Shown here one piece after another: positions 59,883-64,000 of a stretch of 64,000 nucleotides of DNA. Numbering within the stretch: the first letter of the stretch is position 1; each line of letters starts with the position of its first letter. This DNA comes from Oscillospiraceae bacterium (GTDB taxonomy: Bacteria > Bacillota > Clostridia > Oscillospirales > CAG-272), in NCBI GenBank assembly GCA_015063845.1, contig SVTJ01000010.1, positions 1-64,000 of the forward strand. Direction: 5' to 3'. The notes beneath the pieces were generated by a model. It ran no database searches, was not told the DNA's origin, and saw nothing but the letters and a program-made list of their open reading frames with translations. The position numbers were made by a program, and so were the translations under genes.

Positions 59883-60107
59883 ATGGCAAACAAAAACTCA
59901 GGACTTGGAAGAGGCCTCGACGATCTGCTGGACGATAACCTTCCCACAAAAAGAGTAGGAAAGCCCCTGGTCATTCCAAAAGGCGAGGTATCTCAAGGCA
60001 CAACCACCGTAAAGCCCGTAAATACGACTATTTACGACACAAAAACCAAGCCTCTCTACGAAACCAAGCCACGCACACGCAGCGTAAAATCAAATTTTAA
60101 AAAATAA
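59883..60107 (+). CDS. 74-residue ParB N-terminus-like protein between parA and parB
   Basis: A short gene with a perfect AAGGAGG site. It opens MANKNSGLGRGLDDLLDDN, very like the ParA-activating N-terminal motif of ParB (GLGRGLxxLF), then continues as a basic, Pro/Thr/Lys-rich, probably unfolded tail. It has no CTP-binding domain, no HTH and no dimerisation domain. The full ParB next door begins GLGRDFYSIFDDN, so the cell appears to encode two versions of the motif. It could activate or titrate ParA without parS; this is inference. A truncated gene relic is the alternative, but the strong RBS and tight spacing (9 nt and 12 nt) argue for use. Confidence 0.75.
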   Translation: MANKNSGLGRGLDDLLDDNLPTKRVGKPLVIPKGEVSQGTTTVKPVNTTIYDTKTKPLYETKPRTRSVKSNFKK

Positions 60108-60119
60108 AGGCGGTATACT

Positions 60120-61010
60120 ATGGCAAAGAAAGCAGCGGGTCTCGGAAGAGACTTTTACTCGATATTCGACGATAATATACTCGAAGCAAAGAAAGGCGCG
60201 GCTGAAAACATTAGAATTTCAGACATAGAGCCAAGACACGATCAGCCCAGAAAGACATTTGACAAAGAGCCCCTTGAAGCGCTCGCAGATTCAATCGCAA
60301 CGTATGGAGTTCTTCAGCCGATAATCGTGCGCGAAAGCACGCTTGTTGAGGGCACGTATGAGATAATCGCAGGTGAGCGCCGTTGGAGAGCATCAAAAAT
60401 GGCAGGTCTTACAGAAATTCCCGCGGTTATATTTGATGGCGACGATCTCAAGGCAGCACAAGTTGCTCTTATTGAAAACATCCAGCGCGAAGACCTCAAT
60501 GCAGTTGAGGAAGCGGAAGGATACGGTGCGCTTATAGACCGTTTCGGTCTTACCCAGGATCAGGTAGCAAAGCAGGTCGGAAAAGACCGTTCTACCATCA
60601 CTAACGCGCTCCGTTTGTTAAAGCTTCCCGAGGAAGTTCGCGAAATGCTCAAGGACGGAGATATCTCCGCAGGTCACGCAAGAGCCTTGCTCGCGCTTGA
60701 CAGTGAGGAGCTCATGATAGAATGCGCACACAAGATAGTTGAGCGTTCCATGTCGGTCCGCGAGGTCGAAGCTATGGTGCAGCGCATAAAGAACCGCAGA
60801 GAAACGATAGTAGAGGATGCAGTACACCCTCAGATCAAGGCACATATGAAGGAGCTCGAGCATAGGGCAATGTCCGCTCTCGGCAGAAAGGTCCGCATCT
60901 CCCGTTCCTCTCACAAGAAGGTTCTTGAGCTTACATATTCCGACGACGAAGATCTCGAAGCTCTGCTCAAATCCTTGTGCGGAGACGATATATTCGCAGA
61001 AAACAATTAA
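60120..61010 (+). CDS. parB: Chromosome-partitioning protein ParB/Spo0J
   Basis: A 296-residue CTP-dependent DNA clamp. The N-terminal motif GLGRDFYSIFDDN contacts ParA; the nuclease-like CTPase region has YEIIAGERRWRASKMAG and IENIQREDLNAVEEAEGY; the HTH is LTQDQVAKQVGKDRSTITNALRLLKLP; the C-terminal dimer domain ends in YSDDEDLEALLKSL. Its targets are the four parS sites within 2 kb. Confidence 0.95.
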   Translation: MAKKAAGLGRDFYSIFDDNILEAKKGAAENIRISDIEPRHDQPRKTFDKEPLEALADSIATYGVLQPIIVRESTLVEGTYEIIAGERRWRASKMAGLTEIPAVIFDGDDLKAAQVALIENIQREDLNAVEEAEGYGALIDRFGLTQDQVAKQVGKDRSTITNALRLLKLPEEVREMLKDGDISAGHARALLALDSEELMIECAHKIVERSMSVREVEAMVQRIKNRRETIVEDAVHPQIKAHMKELEHRAMSALGRKVRISRSSHKKVLELTYSDDEDLEALLKSLCGDDIFAENN

Positions 61011-61052
61011 TTTCCATATTTTTCCATTTTCATAAAGAAAGGTACACACAAA

Positions 61053-62333
61053 ATGTTAGACATCAGATATATTAAGGAAAATCCCGATGAGGTAATAGCA
61101 AGACTTGCAAAGAAGGGTAAGGACGCAAAGATAGAGATCGAGCAGATACTCGCACTTGACGCCGAAAGAAGAGCTCTTATCGCCGAGACCGAGGCTATAA
61201 AGGCAGAGCAGAATAAGATGAACAAGCTCATTCCCCAGTACAAGAAAGAGGGAAAGGACGTTTCCGCTATCTTTGTACAGATGAAGGAAATGGGCGCTAA
61301 GACAAAGGCTATCGACGAAAAGCTTAAGGAAGTTGAGACACAGTTTACTTCCGTAATGCTTGGACTTCCCAATCTTCCCGATGAGGATCTTCTCGCAGGC
61401 GGTAAGGAAAACAACGAGCCCCTGCGTTACTTCGGCGAACCCAAGCAGTTTGACTTTGAGCCTAAGAACCATGTTGACCTTTGCACCGATCTCGGTCTTA
61501 TAGACTACAAGAGAGGCGCAAAGCTTTCGGGCGCGGGCTTCTGGATCTATCGCGGAATGGGCGCAAGACTTGAGTGGGCGCTCCTTAACTACTTTATCGA
61601 TACACACCTCGGCAACGGCTATGAGCTCATGCTCGTTCCTCATATGCTCGGATACGAGTGCGGACTTACGGCAGGACAGTTCCCGAAGTTTGCAGAGGAC
61701 GTTTACTGGCTGGAGACGGCAGAGGACGAGAGACACCGCTTTATGCTTCCCACAGCTGAAACAGCGCTTGTTTCTCTCCACAGAGACGAGATACTCACAG
61801 AGGCAGATCTTCCTCGCAAGTATATAAGCTACACACCTTGCTTCCGTCGCGAGGCAGGAAGCTACCGCGCAGACGAGAGAGGTATGGTAAGAGGACACCA
61901 GTTCAACAAGGTCGAGATGGTACAGTACACTCTCCCCGAGAAGAGCGACGAAGCATTTGAGGAGCTGGTTACAAACGCAGAGAACCTTGTCAAGGGTCTC
62001 GGCTTCCACTTCAGAACAGTCAAGCTCGCGGCAGAGGACTGCTCCGCATCTATGGCGAGAACCTATGATATCGAGATCAATATCCCCTCTATGGACGGCT
62101 ACAAGGAGGTTTCCTCCGTATCCAACGCGCGTGACTATCAGGCTCGCAGAGGTATGATGAGAGTAAGACGCGAGAACGGAAAGACCGAATTCGTGCACAC
62201 CCTCAACGGGTCTGGTCTTGCGACCAGCCGTGTTCTCCCCGCTCTCGTTGAGCAGAACCAGCTTGCAGACGGATCCGTTGTAGTTCCCGAGGTCCTTCGC
62301 AAGTATATCGGCGTAGATATAATCAAAAAGTAA
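61053..62333 (+). CDS. serS: Seryl-tRNA synthetase
   Basis: A 426-residue class II synthetase. The N-terminal coiled-coil arm spans about residues 25-105 and binds the long variable arm of tRNA-Ser. Motif 2 is CFRREAGSYRADERGMVRGHQFNKVEM and motif 3 is NGSGLATSRVLPALVEQNQ. Length is normal. No T-box leader fits in the 42-nt gap after parB, so it is read from the parA operon or a promoter not recognised. Confidence 0.96.
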   Translation: MLDIRYIKENPDEVIARLAKKGKDAKIEIEQILALDAERRALIAETEAIKAEQNKMNKLIPQYKKEGKDVSAIFVQMKEMGAKTKAIDEKLKEVETQFTSVMLGLPNLPDEDLLAGGKENNEPLRYFGEPKQFDFEPKNHVDLCTDLGLIDYKRGAKLSGAGFWIYRGMGARLEWALLNYFIDTHLGNGYELMLVPHMLGYECGLTAGQFPKFAEDVYWLETAEDERHRFMLPTAETALVSLHRDEILTEADLPRKYISYTPCFRREAGSYRADERGMVRGHQFNKVEMVQYTLPEKSDEAFEELVTNAENLVKGLGFHFRTVKLAAEDCSASMARTYDIEINIPSMDGYKEVSSVSNARDYQARRGMMRVRRENGKTEFVHTLNGSGLATSRVLPALVEQNQLADGSVVVPEVLRKYIGVDIIKK

Positions 62334-62340
62334 AAATGCC

Positions 62341-62368
62341 GATGGGGCTTTCCTCGGAAAGCCCCATC
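62341..62368. terminator. Strong hairpin after serS
   Basis: GATGGGGCTTTCC / GGAAAGCCCCATC, 13-bp perfect stem with a 2-nt centre. It lacks a U-run, so termination is uncertain. Confidence 0.5.
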
Positions 62369-62396
62369 GCGTCCCACATGAATATAAGGAGTATTT

Positions 62397-63059
62397 ATGG
62401 AATACATAGCACTTGACGTCAGCCAACAGGAAATGCCTCTGGCAAACGAGCTGTGGCTGTACTTTATGGACAAATATTTCGATGACTCCAAGTTTTATCC
62501 CAACTTAAACATCGACGGAGATGACACCTCTTTTATAAGGCTTGTTATAATAGGTCTGTTCATAGGCCTTTCGATAGCGGGCTTTGCCGCGGTATTCAAC
62601 AAGCGAGTACTTGGAAACTTTGTGAGAAAGCTCATATCCGAAGAAGCGCTTTCTCCCGAAAGCGCAAAAACGCTTGAAGAACTTGGATTTGCGGGCAAGG
62701 TGACTATTTACAACGCAGTAAGAAAAAGCACAACACTGCGCCGCGTGGTAAAATGTCGCGAGGAGCAGGAATACGAAGCCGCGCTGAAAGAAAAGCAGGC
62801 GGAGTATGAGAACGCCCGTCAAACAGACAAAAAGCTTCCGAAATTCAAAGAGACAGAGTATAAGGTAGACCCCACAAGGGATAGGTTTTATATTCCCGAG
62901 GATATGAAATATATGGCAGACGTAAAATTCGACGCAAAGGGCAACACCTGGGCAAGCGCGATCTTCTGCTGCATATTTATGCTCGTACTTATGGTAGTCG
63001 CTATAATCCTGCTCCCGAGTATTCTTGAATTTCTTAACAATCTCGCAGCTCCAAAATAA
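62397..63059 (+). CDS. Membrane protein of unknown function
   Basis: A 220-residue protein with a helix at about residues 48-68 (LVIIGLFIGLSIAGFAAVF), a charged cytoplasmic middle containing a short coiled coil (REEQEYEAALKEKQAEYENARQ) and a second helix near 190-212 (AIFCCIFMLVLMVVAIILLPSIL). Not recognised. It follows serS and precedes rarA by 36 nt with AAGGAG sites for both. Confidence 0.65.
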   Translation: MEYIALDVSQQEMPLANELWLYFMDKYFDDSKFYPNLNIDGDDTSFIRLVIIGLFIGLSIAGFAAVFNKRVLGNFVRKLISEEALSPESAKTLEELGFAGKVTIYNAVRKSTTLRRVVKCREEQEYEAALKEKQAEYENARQTDKKLPKFKETEYKVDPTRDRFYIPEDMKYMADVKFDAKGNTWASAIFCCIFMLVLMVVAIILLPSILEFLNNLAAPK

Positions 63060-63095
63060 AGCACGTAAAAATCTTGCGGAAAGGAGAAGACGCAA

Positions 63096-64000
63096 ATGGA
63101 CAGTACAAGAACAGCCGAGGCGATACGCCCCAAGAGCTTTGACGAAATAGTAGGTCAGAAGCATCTTTTCGGCGAAAACGGCGTTATAAGAAAAATGCTT
63201 GCCGCAGGCCGTATCACCAATATGATATTCTACGGCCCTCCCGGGACGGGAAAGACCACTGCCGCCGAGATAATAGCAAAAGAGAGCAATATGGTCTTTC
63301 ATAGACTGAACGCCACGACCGCGTCGCTCTCCGACGTCAAAAATATACTTTCAAGCACTAACACTTTGTTCGCCACAGGTGGAATACTTCTGTATATCGA
63401 CGAGATACAGTATTTCAACAAAAAGCAGCAGCAGGCGTTGCTTGAATACATAGAGGACGGGCGCGTGACGCTCATCACCTCTACCACAGAAAATCCTCAT
63501 TTTTATATTTACAACGCAATAATCTCCCGCTCCTCGCTTTTTGAATTCAAGCCCGTGGCAGCCGAGGACTGCGCAGTTGCCGTAAAGAGGGCGATAAGCT
63601 ATCTCAATGCGCAAACCGGCCTTGAAAAAACTGTCGATGAACAGACAGTGCTTTATATAGCAAAAAGCACGTCGGGCGACGTAAGGCACGCAATAGTTCT
63701 CGCGGAGAACGCATATTTTGCCGCAGATACGGTGATAGATAGAGAGACCGTTGACGGGTTTAACGTGAGAGTAGGCAATTTCGACGACGATACGCACTAC
63801 GATCTTTTGTCTTGTCTGCAAAAGTCGATAAGAGGCTCAGACCCCGATGCCGCGGTGTTCTATCTTGCAAAGCTGCTGTCTCTCGGCGAACTGATATCCG
63901 TATGCCGCAGACTTCAGGTCATAGCCAGCGAGGACATAGGTCTTGCATATCCCTTGGCGGCTACTGTGACACGCTCTTGCTGCGAATCGGCAAAGGAGCT
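63096..64000 (+). CDS. rarA: Replication-associated recombination protein RarA (5' part, cut by window end)
   Basis: An open frame of 301 codons running off the right edge. AAA+ clamp-loader-like ATPase related to RarA/MgsA: IRPKSFDEIVGQKHLFG, Walker A GPPGTGKTT, Walker B LLYIDEIQYF, STTENPHFYIYNAIISRS (sensor region), and DVRHAIVLAENA (arginine/sensor 2 area), then the start of the C-terminal part (LQKSIRGSDPDAAVFYLAKLL, VIASEDIGLAYP). It acts at stalled replication forks. The ATG at 63096 has AAGGAG 10 nt upstream. Confidence 0.92.
   Translation, partial: MDSTRTAEAIRPKSFDEIVGQKHLFGENGVIRKMLAAGRITNMIFYGPPGTGKTTAAEIIAKESNMVFHRLNATTASLSDVKNILSSTNTLFATGGILLYIDEIQYFNKKQQQALLEYIEDGRVTLITSTTENPHFYIYNAIISRSSLFEFKPVAAEDCAVAVKRAISYLNAQTGLEKTVDEQTVLYIAKSTSGDVRHAIVLAENAYFAADTVIDRETVDGFNVRVGNFDDDTHYDLLSCLQKSIRGSDPDAAVFYLAKLLSLGELISVCRRLQVIASEDIGLAYPLAATVTRSCCESAKE

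Noticed and set aside
61056..62426. 456-codon minus-strand open frame
   Set aside because: Shadow of serS; no recognisable motif and no RBS.
1..64000. CRISPR array, insertion sequence or prophage
   Set aside because: No regularly spaced direct repeats, no transposase, integrase or phage structural gene was seen on either strand.

Overview
The window looks like an origin-proximal piece of chromosome from a low- to mid-GC, strictly anaerobic Gram-positive bacterium of class Clostridia, probably an uncultured gut or rumen member of the Oscillospirales or a related order. The support is: AGGAGG-type ribosome binding sites; RNase J; an AbrB/SpoVT-type regulator; a flavodiiron oxygen/NO reductase; many lipoproteins and GH/SGNH enzymes; and the mnmG-rsmG-parA-parB order with four parS sites. 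The species assignment is inference. TGA is used as an ordinary stop (for example proB, nth, glk). About twenty sigma-A promoters can be read, nearly all with exactly 17 bp between TTGACA-like and TATAAT-like hexamers.

Layout. 1-270: a very strong leftward promoter with an A/T-rich UP-like stretch, probably for an rRNA operon beyond the left edge, and a rightward promoter for a GH25 lysozyme lipoprotein. 1.6-12.5 kb: housekeeping genes (HAD phosphatase, CofE-like ligase, MntP, ProB, Nth, ROK glucokinase, AbrB-like regulator, zinc-ribbon protein, membrane-anchored foldase-like protein, RNase J, small membrane protein). 12.6-16.9 kb: a lipoprotein, tRNA-Gln(CTG), a palindrome-rich spacer, a SASA esterase, an Xre regulator with paired palindromes, and small membrane proteins. 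17-20.6 kb: a divergent sugar locus with a zinc dehydrogenase, a PfkB-PHP kinase/phosphatase fusion and a DeoR regulator. 20.7-32.6 kb: an SGNH esterase, alanine/Na+ symporter, a three-part flavodiiron-flavin reductase-rubredoxin fusion, MalQ, TetR plus ABC exporter, flavin reductase-ProA-phosphodiesterase, and DAHP synthase.

32.7-55.9 kb is the accessory island and the most interesting part. A GH2 beta-mannosidase faces a leftward gene set of about 19 kb (54054 to 35108), which has gaps of 25 nt or less except three larger gaps, each holding RNA hairpins, and one in-frame TGA. In transcription order it encodes: a 1279-residue beta-helix surface protein, then (in the same frame after the TGA) a beta-propeller domain; a 714-residue surface protein with an unusual C-terminal tail; an orphan solute-binding lipoprotein; four further proteins of one propeller family, two of them lipoproteins; three paralogous SGNH lipoproteins; and a cytoplasmic SGNH hydrolase. 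Five of the lipoproteins share one N-terminal domain joined to either an SGNH or a propeller module. A 48-residue gene with a strong Shine-Dalgarno lies upstream, and an AraC-type regulator is divergent. I infer a regulated cell-surface system for recognising and de-esterifying a polysaccharide, possibly acetylated mannan, but no substrate can be proved from sequence.

56-64 kb: mnmG, rsmG, four parS sites (one inside a terminator), parA, a 74-residue protein resembling only the N-terminal ParA-activating segment of ParB, parB, serS, a membrane protein and the 5' part of rarA, cut by the right edge.
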